Assembly (NCBI RefSeq): GCF_023856365.1
Contig: NC_064535.1
Span: 11,118,363 to 11,182,362 of the forward strand
Reading direction: 5' to 3'
From: Brienomyrus brachyistius
Taxonomy: Eukaryota > Chordata > Actinopteri > Osteoglossiformes > Mormyridae
DNA: 64,000 nt
Made by a program: the position numbers and the translations under genes. The notes under the pieces are model-generated. The model had not been told where the DNA came from, searched no databases, and saw nothing but the letters and a program-made list of their open reading frames with translations. Positions 11,781 through 25,839 of the stretch are shown piece by piece (position 1 is the first letter of the stretch; each line of letters begins with the position of its first letter).

Positions 11781-12572
11781 GTAAGTACCCAACTGCCCCG
11801 ATCGCTCTTTTCCGCCGTTTTAGTTGCTCGGTCTAGGTGACTGTGATAGTATGATTTCTGTGCATTTATCCTTTAACTGGTCTCTATACACGTGGCGATC
11901 GTACAGCGTTGTTTACCACAACATATCATTTTCTAACCTGATTTTTACAGGGCCTCGTTTGGTCACAAACAAACAAACCAACTCGCATTACGCTGTGCAT
12001 GTTCCAGCGACGGTCCATGTTTGGGGGTCTTCGTCAGTGAGACAATAACGACGGTGGTGAAACTATATATATGTTTTTTTTTTCATTTGTAGCTTAGAAG
12101 AAACTGGCAACACTGCCGAAGGCCTGCTTTCTAATAATTTTGGAATAGCACGCCATATATTGCGGCAATTTGTCAATGAACTAGAGACCAAGTTTCCCTG
12201 GGGCGCACGAATATGATTTTTTAAAATTTGTTTTTAATCTGTATATGCTCAATTAATTTGTCATTGACAGTTTAACAGCTATGCAGGATCGTAGTTTGCA
12301 ATGTGGAAATGAAGAACACGTTTCGTTTTTAGTCCTTAAATCCTTCAGTTTAATGCAGTGCATTGGATATACTTATCACCAGCTTGCTGGATGCGTAAAA
12401 CTTCAACTACTAAACAATGCTACTCTTCAAGCGCCTTTCCCCCGGTACCGTTCCTGTGTAAAGCGATAATAATCTTGAAATCAATAGACACCAGTTGCAG
12501 CACTTTGCATAAAGTAGGGAGATGACAATCTAAAGATACTTGTCAAGGTTCCCCATACTTTTCTGTAGTATA

Positions 12573-12615
12573 ATGTGTGTGTGTGTGTGCGCGCGCGTGT
12601 GCGTGCGTGTGTGTG
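12573..12615. repeat. Alternating purine-pyrimidine tract (TG/CG), Z-DNA-prone
   Basis: A 43-bp run with strict purine-pyrimidine alternation: TG repeats, then a core of alternating C and G, then mixed TG/CG steps. CG and TG steps are the ones that flip to left-handed Z-DNA most easily under negative supercoiling. It lies about 0.8 kb inside intron 1, just behind the presumed promoter. Confidence 0.9.
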
Positions 12616-15600
12616 GAAGTAACTTATTGTACTGTTAGTATTTTAAGTATATTTCTTTACTAACTTATTATATCTTTTACGGAGTTTCCTTGAAATATTC
12701 AAAGTTTTTATTTTTCTGTGAACTCTTGGTAACACATGGCTTTTCTCTGTAGACACGTATCTGTTGCCATGACTTCAGAATTTTGGACGTATTTGGATAT
12801 TTCATCCTGACAGTTAACAGATCTCAGGTTTTAAAAGTGAACTGGAGTATGGTATAGTGTGCTGTATATGTGTGTGATTGTATGTGTGTGAACAAGTACA
12901 AAAATCCCTGTTAACCGGGGCACCAAAACACTCGTCCACACTGTTGACTGACCACAGTGTTAAGAGAGCAGTTGTGTTATTTTTAAAAGTAGCAATCCTG
13001 AAAGCACCGTTTATATGATATTGCATGGTATGTTTTTTATGGATTCCTCTTAATTAAAAATCTTTGCATCACTTCATTAAACAGTATTAAATTTAACTCA
13101 ATAATTTTTTCTTGTTGGTTGTTGAATCAACATGAGATGAAACTTGTGATATGGAATTTTATGGCTGTTGTTCATCATGTCTGCACTCTTTACTTATTTG
13201 TTTTTTATCACAGATGTACACCATATGCCTTTGTTCCTGTTGGGTTACAGTATCAAAGTACATATACAATATATCGATGGCTATACTTTGCACAGCGGAG
13301 ACCTTCATTTAGAATTGAAATTAGAGTGGTTAAGCAATTCAGACAATATGTGACATGTACATTTACTTGTTTTATCCTAAGCGTCGTATATTTTGAGAAG
13401 ACAAGGTCAGGTTGTTCCTGAAGCAGCCTTCCCCAAGGCTCCTACTGACCACGAGATTTCACCTAGTGTCCTTCTGGTCATTGGTACAGTGGGTAGTTCT
13501 GCACTGTTTGTGGACCAGTCTTCTGACGTTGTATGGAGCAATAGTCTTCTAAGTTTACACCAATGTTCCTTCTCTTAAAACTTACATCCACTAGCAAAGT
13601 TGTACTCCTACTGATGACTAGGTGCCGTACTAATTTTCTTTACGTTTTTGGCATGTTCGTTTGTGTGTTACAATGATTCTTCTTCTAGATTTGCAGCAAC
13701 CACTTTGGCTAGGAAATTGGCAATCATCACTGAAAAGTGAACCTGATGAGTCTGCCCCCATTATTGTCAAGCAGTGATATTTTTGACAGCTGATGGGCTT
13801 CCTCACTGTCATTTATAATGTATACCCTGCAGTTTCACATGACATAATGCTTTATTTATATTGCTATCGTAGCCACAGTGAGCTGAATCTCTTCAGTAGT
13901 AAACAAGTCTGAAAACCACCTTTCTTGAATGCTGAACACTGACTGATTGCTGGTAATGACCATGGGAGGGTGTTAGCAGGAACTATTCTCAGAAACTGGG
14001 TCTTGTTGCAGAACTAAATGTAGATTTTTAGAGCTTGCAGGTCGTTTCTAATCGGATTTTTGAAAAATTCAATTTTCAGATGATTTCCATTTTCTTCTCA
14101 TTTTCTTTCTGGAGACCTTGACACGGGCATCTGCTATTTATAAATAGTATGATTGAAATATTTTGTGTATGAACCCATTTTAGAAACTTATTTTTCCATT
14201 CCTAATTTCTTGGGCACAGGTACAATAATCTCATTTTTAAACTGGTTTACAAATGCCGTGACCCGGTTCTGCATTCGTGGCATGTATCACAAGCATTTTT
14301 GATCATTACACATAGTTTATAGAATATAGAACTAATCATTACAGTAACTTTTCCTATGCATAATAGGATCCTCTTTCCCCAAATTAATATTACATCGTGT
14401 ATTTGTTACAGATTGTGGGGTGATTTTGTGTTTGTGATCAATGCTCTTTTATTATTTTTTTTAATCTTGGGACAGGAGACAAAACTTCAGGAACTGTTTA
14501 ATAGAGATGGATGTGTTAGTAGTGTTTGTTTAAGCAAGTAACTGATTTAGTGAAATGGTGAGTTAATCACTTTTTTGTGGTTCATGATGTCTGACTTTCC
14601 AACACTTAGATCGCATGATGGACATTTTCTGAACCTGTTCAATGTTTTTTTATGGGTGAAGCTATTTCATTGCTGTGATTGTTGCTGGTCTGTTTGCGCA
14701 GTACTCCAATGCTGCTCTCCAGAATCCTCATTAACTCGCACCAGCAAAACCCTTAAAAATCAAACCCCTCCCCTCAGACTTGTCCTTTCAGTAAAGGAGG
14801 GCCACAAACGAGAATGTGATACCGTCAGGGTTTGTTTTCTCTGACAAAGGTGATTGAGATTAATGTATTTGATGTGTGAGTGCTCCATAACTAAAATATA
14901 AAGTTTTCTTGTCAGTGAAGCATTTGTATTGTATTTTCATATAAACCCCTTACAAGAAGGTTTAAAATATTTTTAGAGGGTTATTGGGGAAGGGAAACCC
15001 ACCACATGCGTGATTTGCATTTGTTTGAAAATGATTTATTTACTCATTTACCATTTCTGGCCATGAAGAACTAACCTTTTTTCCCTAGTATAAATGTAAT
15101 TTCTTTTTAATTAGGTTCTCATTTCAGTTTGAATATTTGAGGTTTTAATAGACCAATTATAGTGTATCATGCAAAAATCAATGAAAGAGAATTTTATAAG
15201 AGAACATGTGTTTAATGTGAATTGTAGTATTAGTACAATTATTTGATTTCCAAAAAAAAATTAATTTTTCTCATGATGTAAAATATTAGGATAATATATG
15301 TCTTCATCTCATACAACTAGATACGTAGATGAAAAAAAAGAAGTTTAAACGTGATATGCTTTGAGCAATTCTTTGGTATAGATCCATTCTGATGACACAA
15401 TTTGGGTCAGCTCTGACTGGGTATGATTTAGGTCAGTTTAATGTGTATTGAAGTGTCCTACTTTTCAAAATTGGAAAAACAAGTCACTATTTAGTTTGCA
15501 CTGCCAAAACCATCTGACTGGTAACTGAAATTGGTCATAAACTCTTAACATGCAGTAATAGTTACTGACAGGTTCATCTATTTGTAATGGCTTTGTTGGT

Positions 15601-15744
15601 TTTTAGCTGATTTTCTTCTAAATTTGCTTGGACGGGGTTTTGGATTTCAATCACATTTTTTTATGACACTGCATAAATGTAGCGCGCATAAATATATGAC
15701 CAATTATACCTTGAACTGTTGATGGTTTTTTTTTTTAAGTGCTC

Positions 15745-15852
15745 GATGATGGGTTTCTTTTTTGAATTGGCCAGTGATGGGTTTCTTTTTTGAGTTGGCC
15801 AGTGATGGGTTTCTTTTTTGAATTGGCCAGTGATGGGTTTCCTTTTTGAATA
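15745..15852. repeat. 28-bp minisatellite, about four copies
   Basis: Units begin at 15745, 15773, 15801 and 15829 with the form AGTGATGGGTTTCTTTTTTG followed by AATTGGCC. Differences are single substitutions (A/G in the AATTGG part of unit 2, T/C in the T tract of unit 4). A minus-strand reading frame of 106 codons over it is just the translated repeat. Confidence 0.92.
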
Positions 15853-15886
15853 ACTGATGTTTAGTATCGAGCAGTTTAGCAGCCAA

Positions 15887-15984
15887 TACTGGCTGGTGTA
15901 GCAGCCAATAATGTAATATCTGGCAATAACTTTTTAATACATTAATGGTAGTTATTACATTATTGGCTGCTACACCAACCAGTA
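15887..15984. repeat. 32-bp inverted repeat, 31/32 matched, 34-bp loop
   Basis: The arms 15887-15918 and 15953-15984 are reverse complements except for one C/T difference, giving a stable potential hairpin or cruciform. Further copies of the ATTACATTATTGG-type core follow to about 16180 in both orientations, so this is probably the core of a diverged foldback DNA element. Outer ends and target duplication could not be fixed. Confidence 0.8.
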
Positions 15985-18389
15985 ATGTAATAACCAACCA
16001 ATAGTGTAATAATTTTTTGTGCATAATGCAATAACATTACATTTTTGATTCTGAAATTGACATTATTGGTAAGTTATTACATTGTTGACTTATTTTAAAT
16101 AAATGTTATTTGCAGTTATTTATTTATTTATTTAATAACATTATTTAATTAATTGCAGTTAATACATTATTGACTGCTACAGAACATTCATCTATCCCCC
16201 CAGTCAACAAATCATTGTCAGCTCCTCCCCCGGTCAACAACTCGAGCTTAATGATAAGTGGGTCTGGAGGCTCAACCAGAGGAGAACCATTGGTATTGAG
16301 AAAAGTTTATCAGTAAACAGGAAGGCCAGGTGTCACCTTAAATACATCCTCTCTGATGTGATAAAAAGATGTAGTGGATCACTTTTGTAATGGCATGTTG
16401 TTGATTTGGCAGATATTGAGCATAGACATTCTCAAAACGGAATTCGCAAATTCGTACAAGACGTTTGTGACCATCCCTAGTGATGTGTGACTGCCCCGAA
16501 GGTTTCCCTTCTGTTATATGAATTCTACTCTGTGATTACACCAAAATTCAATTTGAGTGATTTCCTTTCATACGCCTATTTTACCGACTGCTGTATGGAA
16601 ACTTAAGGGTGTACAGTGTCAATTGTACTAGGGGAAGTAGTTTTCTCTGTCTCCTCTGTTACATAGAGTGTCATTTTGCTAGAGGGGTGTCACTGAGAAC
16701 GAAACTAAGATATATTTTCTTTTTATGACAGTTTGTCCACTTGGCTTTAATCTCCCCAGTGTCTGTCTGTCTTTTACAACTGTGCATAAATTACTCAGAT
16801 CTTAGACATAATGAATAAAAAGTCATCTTAAAACATTTTGCTTGTGATTGAATTAAAATCATTTTCTCAAACGGTTAATGCTTTGGGTGTAAATAAATGT
16901 CTCACGGTAGAAAAGTGAACATTGCTGAGGAATATATATTCATATGAATGTCCTGGCTTTTGAGGCAGAATGAACCAGGAAATAGAAATATGGGAAATAA
17001 TGTCTCCTAATACAATGATTCTAATGAGATATTCCTACTTTGGAAATTGTTACATGTGAAAATGATTTTTCATTTTGTGACACTGATAGATTTACATGGC
17101 AGTGACACCATAATGACACCCAACCTCCCTGATGGATCAAGTATTGAAAGTACTTGGTTAGTTTTACTTTACTAAAAAGTGGTATGTAGCCAGTATTTAT
17201 AAACTTCATTTAATTACATTTAATTTAGTCTGCCCTGATCTCAGGTCCAGTATTACGCTATGTTGCATCCCACATGTTGTACCAGATAGTAGTACATTCT
17301 GAAGGTGTTAATCAAGATTTCTTTTAAGCATACAGTATTTAGTCGTCAAAGAACTTGAGCCTTTTTCCATTAATGCCTCATTTCTGAAATAAAATATCTT
17401 CTGATTCACATGCCTTGTAGTTGGAAAAGAAAGACAAGATCAGATTTGTATTTTCATGTATGGTTTGTAATGTGGGATTATTTGGGGGGGGAAAGCGTAA
17501 CTCATACGGAGCTTTTCCATTGGCACCAAGAACCGGCTGTGCCATGAACTGTCGGTTTCCAAATAATTTTGTAAATTATTTGAGCTGTACCCGAACTGCA
17601 CCTTTGCCTACATGGCCTCACTTACTAGCAGGGATGAAAGTGTGACCGAACAGAGCTGGTTGTATCACCACCATATGATTATTAGAAATGCAAAGAGATA
17701 ATGGTGTTCGGCGTTAATACCTATGGATTATCTGAAGGAAAAATGGCATATCCCATATATTATTCATCAGTAGTACACATGTAAATGCATTATATATAAC
17801 TCAGAACTTGAAAATTTCCATCATCCTATTAAAAAGGACTGAAGAATAGCTGGATGGAATTGACACAAGCGAATGCTAAATCCGCTAGTATTTCATGCTA
17901 GCAAATCTCTCAGACTTGGTAGCGGAAATAAGCACATGGTAAATCATAATGTACACCATTTGAGCAGTAAATAAGCATCTTTTTGGCTTTCTACTGCAGA
18001 AAGATGAGCTCAGTACAGACGTTGCCAGATCTGCAAAGTGACAGCTACATAAAATCAAAGTGAGCTGAAACTGCACTGTAACTAGTCTCTCTTTGCGGTA
18101 CGACTTGGTTCCTGTATGCTAGTGGAAAAGCGCCAATAGACCACTCCGATCCTTTAGTGCTTGTTTTTTCATTGACAATAACTGGAATGAAAACTCATAG
18201 TTTTTTTTGACTTTATTATTCAGAAAATGACTCATTAACTACTTAAGTAAACGTAGCCATATTCACCTGTTCTTGAACAATTTCCTTTTGGATAATAAAA
18301 GTATTATGATTCTTCTGAAATGACTTCTGCTGGCGATAAAACTGTGGAAATTATACGGACCACTTAAATTATTTCTCATTTTATTTAGG

Positions 18390-18470
18390 ACTGCAAAAAG
18401 CTATTCTTTTGATAATCGGTTATGTGATCAAGCAGTCAGCTAATTAGTTTGTTGGCCCAAAACACGGGCA
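18390..18470. mobile_element. Possible hAT-like terminal remnant
   Basis: A short block with AGCTATTCTTTTGATAATCG, of the type seen at the ends of fish hAT-like elements. Related AATCGATTA-type blocks occur at 18885-18955 and 23805-23900. No paired termini or target duplications were found, so the assignment is weak. Confidence 0.25.
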
Positions 18471-21400
18471 ATGAAGAAAAGTGCATATGGGCTTCATTTA
18501 AAGAAAACTGTAAAGCAGTACTCAAAGCTGTAATAAAAACTTTATTTAGTGTGTAGTGATAAAGTGGCATAGAAACAAAGATTTCTCCACCATATTTATT
18601 TGACTGCTGTATTTTGATGGTGTTCTGGCATTTAGAAATTTTGGTGTCAACTGTGCCCCTGTCACCTGAGAAATTTTCTATTTATGTTGCATGGAAAAAG
18701 TCACAGTATGGCGTATTAACTGGACTGATGGAATACGGGCAAATGTAGTATGTATGTAAGAGTGTAACGTAATGGAACACACAAAAGTGGAGCATGAACT
18801 AGACTTACACCAACGTTAACATTCGTAGGTGGGGTGATGTCATACCCAGTTTACACAGAAACCGTCAATATGCAACCAATTAATGACAACATTAGTCGGC
18901 AACTATTTTTATTACCAATTATTTTCAACGTTATCGATTAGTCATCCCAATGATAGCTGCCCTAATTTAATTACTTCTAGTTCAAGTAATGCAATGACTA
19001 GTAAAATCATCTGGCATATGGAACAACTTATTCAGAAGGACACCATAATCGATGGAAAGCAATTAGTACGCAGAAGTGTGATAACTGCAATTCTACTGCA
19101 TTAATATTGTCAGAGCATGGAAACTTTTAGCAATAAAGAATAGTTTGTACTCAGTTTTGCCCTTTTTGCGTCATAGATAAATTAGACAAGGTAACAATGA
19201 ACACTGCACTTCGGCAATAGATAAATTGAGAAAAAGTTGGAGGATATTGTTTTGGGTTTGAGTCAGAAGCAGTAATCGTCCCTGTCTGCTCTGCGAGACA
19301 ACCATGCCCACCTGCTTTACCACTGAGCTCCGCTCAGCTATACAGCTAGCATAACTGTGTTTATCAATCTCAACCTTTTTATTACCTCACTCATTTCAAG
19401 TGAAATTTGTAAAATATTTCTAAAATTTAATTTACTTACTAGCAGCCCGTTGACTGTAGAATTTTTATAGCATGTATTAGAATCTGGATGGGAATGTCTT
19501 CAGGGGGTTCTTTTGGACATAATTTTCATGATTACGCAAGAGAATGTACTGAAATATTTCTCCTGTAATTCTGCTCTTCATAGTAACATAAATAAGCATG
19601 ATAACCTGTAAATGCGTAATATTTGTACATCAAGGGTAGAATGGGGCTTTTTATGAAAAAAAGCCTCTGTCACAAGAAGTATGTACCCCATAAATAGTCA
19701 TTACAGTGGGCAAAGTAGGACGAAACAACAAATGTCAAGAAATGAATTTCATCATGCTGCAGAAGGATGGATTAAGAACGAAAGTCACTGCTTGCATGAA
19801 AGACAAAAATAACAGTTTCATATATGCCTTAAGATGTTGTGAGAATCTGCCATAATGTAACAGTGATGAAGGCATATCATGTGGCGCTTGTGTCTGAGGA
19901 ATCCTGGTATTAACTGTCTGTTTGCCAGGTCAGGTACATTTTAAACCTGCCGTTAGCTGATGATTCACCCGATGTGTGTTACTGAATTTAGGTACTGGGT
20001 TCCTGTTCAGGTTATAGGCCTCGGTCAATGCTTGAGAATACCAGAACGATTTTTTTTTGGTAGGGGGCAGGGACAAAATCATTGTATTCATCTGTGGTGT
20101 CGCTTTTGTGAGTGCGAGAGCAAGCACCTTGAGAGTCGGCCTGGGTGAAATGTAGGCTTTTTTAGCAGAAAAGGAGGCGTTTGCTGAGTGTGCAGTGACA
20201 AGTGGCATCGCACTGTGCTAGCGCTCATGCATCCAGGCTGAGCAAAGAAATCTAGTGTTGAGACATCGAGCCGCAACACAAACGAGCTAAGGGCTAAGAC
20301 ACGCGCTGAACACCTGCAGTGACCTCTTTTGAACCATTCTTTTTTTTATTCAAAACCGCTATAGTCTTAGCAGGCTAATTGTTGAACACGTTAGTTTTTC
20401 CGCAGTCATTATATATCAACAGCACTGTTGATTCTGTATGAATTGTTTTCTGAGTCTGATGTGATCTGGTGTATTTATAAATTTTGGCAGCGCCTTAACT
20501 GAGTCATCACAGCTACTCCAGCCCCATATAAATGGTAGTCATGGTTTCCTTTTTGTTTGCTGTCTTGCTGGTGGGTCGACTCCTTCAACCTGAGACGTGG
20601 CCTTCTTCGTTCTTTACTTTTCCTTTCAATTATATTCACGTCTGTTCATGCCCTTTCCAGGGAATGTAAATAAATCAAGAGGTGTAAAATAATTAAAGAA
20701 AGGCTCGTTACGTATTCTTGCTTTCTATGCAATTATAAATCGTTCCACTCGTATATAATTTCACCTATGAGATGTTTAACGTAGATGGATATTTTTTAAA
20801 CGTTCATAGCTTATTATTTCATTGAGAATGGTGTCCCCTTAATGAGTCTTGGTTATGCTCATGGGCGGTATTACGGTAATATGGTATACTGTGGTATTTT
20901 AACTAAACTTCAGTATTCTAGATATAGGCCTACTTAAACATTTATGGTGGGGGACTCAATTTGGCAGATTTTAAGGCCAAGATTTCAGAATAGTGTGGAT
21001 GCTCGTTTTAGTGCTACTGCGTATTGGTAAGGGAGTAATGCGTAAAGTAAAGAGTATATGCTCTGACGGGTGGGTAGAAACACCAACTGCAACATTGTGT
21101 GTCCATTGAATCACACTCCTACATGCCCTAATGTCTGTAACGGAAAGAGTTTTATGGTTTTATTTCTGGGCCGTAAACCCAAATGATGTTTGATTCTTGC
21201 GACCAGCACCATCATTGTGTGTTTTCCTCTGTGTATAAACACTAGTACTTTGTAGTGTCCTGCAGTTTGCTGATGTGCATTACCCCTGGCTTTTTACAGT
21301 AGCATGTATCCATGTAATGCTTCACAGAAGACAATAAGTAAAACGTAGTACATCTGTATGGATTTGTATAAAAAAAAAGTTAGCCTAAAAGTTAGTCAAT

Positions 21401-22249
21401 TAACAAGTCATTACTTGGAAGCTTTGAAAAAAACAATTTATTCTACTAGAGAGAGCAAGTGTGATTCTGTACTTTTCAGCCAGTTGAAGCCTTGTTTTGG
21501 TTAGTACTGCAGTTTATAGTTGCTTGGATTATCTTGCATTACAGTGAAATTCAATCTAGAAACGTGCCCTTCTCTTTTTATTAAAAGGTTTGGATATTAC
21601 ACTGTGCTGAATAGTAGCAGTTTAGACAGTTTGCTATACTGAACTTTCTATTGGTAGTTTATGGAAGTTACTGATTAGCCAAGATGTCTCCACTTATAAG
21701 AGTGGGTTTTCAGTAGGCGGGGTCCCTGGTGGAGAAGTCCCCAGTCTCCATGACCTGCTGGATATTTCTGTGTGATAATGAGAGGGATGCACTGCTTCTC
21801 TGTGACATCCCAAATCATCTTCAGAACTCTGCTTCAAAGAGTGCACAGAAGCTCTTGGGCACATGTTGTCCTATTTCCAGCTGTCATCTCAGTGGCCTCA
21901 TTTAGATGGAGCTAGAATTAACATGCGGATCTGAGTGTACAGCCAGTAGGGGAGGAGTGACCAAGCTCATCTCTCTTTCGATCTCAGCATTCTCCCTACT
22001 GAAGTCCCCACGCACATGAGGTCTAGACGCCCCTGTTTCTGTGTAAACTTGCAATGTTTGGATTGAATGCATGTCTGCTGCGGCCCTTAGAAAATCAGTA
22101 TTCTCACATGCTGGGTACGAATCTGAACTCCCTTCTGTGTTTACACAGACAGCTTTTTGAATGCGTAACACATGCAACTTCTTTCTAGGTCTGCAAGGCA
22201 CTTAGTCTCTTGAATGCTGGCTTTATTAGTATTGTGAATTAGTCTTTAC

Positions 22250-22440
22250 ATAGTTTATCATATCGCCACTGAGCCCTTGACCATAGCCCTTAACCCCAGC
22301 TTCTCCAGGGGCACCACATTCCCACTGACCCTGCTCACTGACCCCAGTATTTTTTCACCTGTATATACACGTATGTCTATGCCTCTCTAGGGCAGTATTT
22401 GGTATAGAGAAAGTAAAGAATTCCTGTCCACACATGGAAT
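22250..22440 (+). mobile_element. SINE-tail-like fragment
   Basis: The segment with CTTAACCCCAGCTTCTCCAG followed by CACTGACCCTGCTCACTGACC resembles the body of common teleost tRNA-SINEs (the cautionary block before the tail). The head with A and B boxes is not present. Confidence 0.4.
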
Positions 22441-23804
22441 AGGAAGTATCTTTTTCTCTTTTCTTTATTGATTTAGGTCAAACTTTTTGTTGTTTTCTTT
22501 TGGGTAGCCTTGTGGGTGAAATGTCTGACCAAATAATCACATTCTTGGAAAGCACTATAACCAGTTTTTAAATTTGCCTTTCACATTACTGAAGTTACTA
22601 ACGGTAGTGTGATCGTTTGTATTCCTCATGTTTTGGGTATGTTTTCTCATGCCCATGATCTCCATGGTTTATTGCTTTGTCCATGATTCCCAGCCAGGTT
22701 AGAATGCCCTCATAGGAGTTCTGTTCCTCCTCCTTTAAAGAGAAACACTGTCATGTCAAAGTGCTCCGTATTCTTCCATTTGTCTGGTGAAATTTGTCAT
22801 TTGTGCCGAATACTCTTATATAAGGATCCATTTTTTTTGTGTAATTGATGCGTTGAGCCCCCCCCCCCCCCCCATATATGAATTGAAGATATTTCTAGGT
22901 GCAGCATGAGTGTTCCAGACAGTCTCATAAGGGAACTTATCCTGTTCGTCTGTGTGAGCCAATTGCGTGGTAAGGCCTGTATAGATTTTGTAAATGATGC
23001 CGATTACTCTGCAGCGTCAGTGGTTTTATGACCAAAGAGGTACTTACTACAAAGAGACCATAACAGAACGTACTATAAACCAAAGCATATTTTATACGGG
23101 AAAAAGTCACTCAGAAATTGATTTAGCTACCCTAGTTCTGTATTGTATTGCAATATAGATATAGATTCTTTTTTCTTTTTTTAAATAAAACGAGTGTGTC
23201 CAGCTAAATGTTAACAATAAATATATATAACAACGTGTATAAGTTACTCTGACTTAGAGCAGACCATAAAGGCTACAATATCTATAATATCTGACAGAAA
23301 GCTTGTATGGCCTTCTAGTTGCAGCTATAATGTATTGTACAAACATCTATGCCTAATGGTGTACTGTGTCATTTGATAGTGACACATGGTTCCCACTGCC
23401 AGAACTTTATCACTCTCACTAGGAATGTGGTCACCCAAGGCTTATCAGCCTGTGTCTTCACTGTCTACTGTTTACTCGCCAACTGAATTTTCCACTCACG
23501 AGGGCACAAACAATGCTTAGTCGCTTGGATGACTTGCCTTCTGCAGCTATTTATAGTTTGTGAAAACATGTCTTTATCCAAGTCCAGGAATCCCAAGGAT
23601 TGAAGGAAGAAGAACCAGTTGATGAGCTTTGCATTGCAGGGGGAGGGGAGGGAAGGAAAGGGTGTGCACAGAAAAAAAAATTAATCAGTCACGTAGCAGG
23701 CTGTTTACCGTAGATGTGGTATTGTCTTTTAACCATTATTTTACCTTTGTCACATATTTTTAGATGATAAAGGCACGTCTTCCATATATAAATAATAAAT
23801 TAAT

Positions 23805-23905
23805 AAAAAATTTGGGCTGTCACTAATGACTGTTTTTCTGTCAATTTAATCTATCGACTATTTTACCGATTTGGCTGATTAATCGAAACAATTAATTTTC
23901 CTCCA
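23805..23905. mobile_element. Possible hAT-like terminal remnant
   Basis: GGGCTGTCACTAATGACTG followed by repeated AATCTATCGACTATT and GATTAATCGAAAC motifs resembles the terminus of widespread fish DNA elements. Only one side is visible. Confidence 0.3.
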
Positions 23906-24934
23906 GAAAATCAAATTGGCTCTTTGGACATTTACACCCAGAATTTGATAAGCAGATTAGTAGTACACCTAAACTATCAATGGGATGAGTATTGTGACGC
24001 CCAAAATTTAGTAGTCTATAAATTCGACCTCATGCTACTATTTTGCATGTATATCATGGAAGCGATAAGCAGTGAAGTGGTGGTGAAGAAAGGGACAGGT
24101 CAGCAGGTACAGCATCTTGTCAAAGAGGAGATATTGTGGCGGTTTGTTTTCCTATTTAAAATACGACACTTGATAGATTTAATTTTCATTTCATTTAATG
24201 AATTATTATTATTTTATTATAAAAAAGCTTCTGTTTTCATTTCAGTTTTAGTTTATAACACAGCAAGCTCATGGATGGAAAGATGGATAGATACTTAATT
24301 AGGCAGATATTTGTATCCTGTGAATAATTTGAAAACACCATAGATTTGCCATATTTAAAATTTGGAAAAAACTGTGTTGTTTCATCAAGATAAGTGATAC
24401 ACCTCAGTTATAGTGCTTGGTTTTAATTTCCCGTACATTGACTTGTTTGTATACTGTCATACCGTAGCATAATATAAACAACATCTGTAACATTTGAACT
24501 GGCAGCAAATTATATAATGTTGTTAGCTGCTAGAAGCACTATGGATCACTGTGCAGAATATATTAGAATATATTAGACCTGGGCAATATAGTCAAATAAG
24601 CATTTTGGATAAAAGATATGAAAAAGCTCTCCGTATTGATGAAAATTTAATAAACTATTTCCGTTCAAAAATGTCTCAAAGCATGTAAAAAAGCAAACTA
24701 AGAGCGCCATGTAGTGGACTCAAAAAATACTGCAAATGGTTCATGAAGTCTTGTTTTGGCCATTACAGTCAAACAGCATTTCAAATTTCATAAGCAAAAT
24801 GTGTTGGCTTACTGGCCTTTAGTGTTGTGTTTTTTTTTTTTTTTGCTCTTTATCTGGGCACTTTGCTTTCCTCGTGCAGCCTACAATCATGCTGGTCTCT
24901 CAAAACTGCCCTTATTATGTGTTCAGTATTTCTT

Positions 24935-25055
24935 GGATGCGTGCCCTGTGATTTACTGGCATTCCATTCATCTCGCCCCCTATGCTTTTTGTGATAGCCT
25001 CCAAGCTTGCTGTGACCATGACTGGATAAGTGGTTATGGGACATGGATGGATGGG
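24935..25055 (+). mobile_element. Old SINE 3' fragment
   Basis: Diverged distal SINE body: GCGTGCCCTGTGATTTACTG, then GGATAAGTGGTTATGGGACA and a GGATGGATGG end. Head absent and internal divergence high. Confidence 0.55.
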
Positions 25056-25439
25056 TGCAATATGATCCGTATCATGCATCCAATAATAGACCTACGTGTC
25101 TCTTTAGGTTATACTCTACCGTTCTGTTATTTGTGGCCTTTGTGAAAAACAGCATTTTCGGTTCACGGCATGGTCACTCTGAATGCATGAAACCTCTATT
25201 TAAAACCAGTGACAGCTGTGCGACCGAGTCCAGGAAGTGATGATGCGACTGTGTATGCAAACAGACGCTACCCTCTCTGCCTTGCTGTCTGATGTGCCAC
25301 TGGCACCATATATTTTCACCCAATTGGGCATCCTGCCTAAATGGCTGGCTTTTTGGAGTCCCACTTGTCAAAGTGTTGACAGAGCAGTTGCGTCTTTTAA
25401 ACGACTGTGCAGGTGTATTGGGTCATCAGCTACATACTA

Positions 25440-25600
25440 ACAAATGCGGTGCATTTAGTCCCTGGCGCAATTGGGGTTAAGGGCCTTGCTGATGGGCCCA
25501 GTCGTGAAATCACTCTGCCAGTCATGGGATCTGAACCACCTACCTCATTGCTGGCACAGAATCTTAACCCACAGAGTCACATCTCAGTCACCTGGATTGG
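25440..25600 (+). mobile_element. Old dispersed repeat (GGAGCAATT...CACAGAGCCACA family)
   Basis: Signature blocks CTGGCGCAATTGGGGTTAAG, then CATGGGATCTGAACC, then CTTAACCCACAGAGTCACA. The same ordered blocks recur at 36052-36190, 45395-45570 and 57650-57860 in this window, which defines an ancient interspersed family. It is diverged in every copy. Confidence 0.55.
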
Positions 25601-25839
25601 ATATTATTTCAAATAAAGGCTTGAAATGGGTAGTGGGTTATGTTGTCTGTCTGTAGGTACGCCAGTTCAGACCTGTTTAAAGTGCTTCTCGGGGGCCCTT
25701 AGTGTCCGTTTCCCAGTATCTCGCTCATAATTTTACACAAAATATTTGCTCAGCCATGAGTGCATATTTTACTACAGACAAAATTAGTCTGAGTAACAGG
25801 GCTGTACCCCAGAGCCCCCTGTGGCTGTAAAGTTTCTGA

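Noticed and set aside
15745..15852. CRISPR-like array
   Set aside because: Units are directly tandem with no unique spacers, and the genome is eukaryotic. It is a minisatellite.
24756..25145. 129-codon frame in intron 1
   Set aside because: Its second half translates an old SINE fragment (24935-25055), and the first half has no family similarity.
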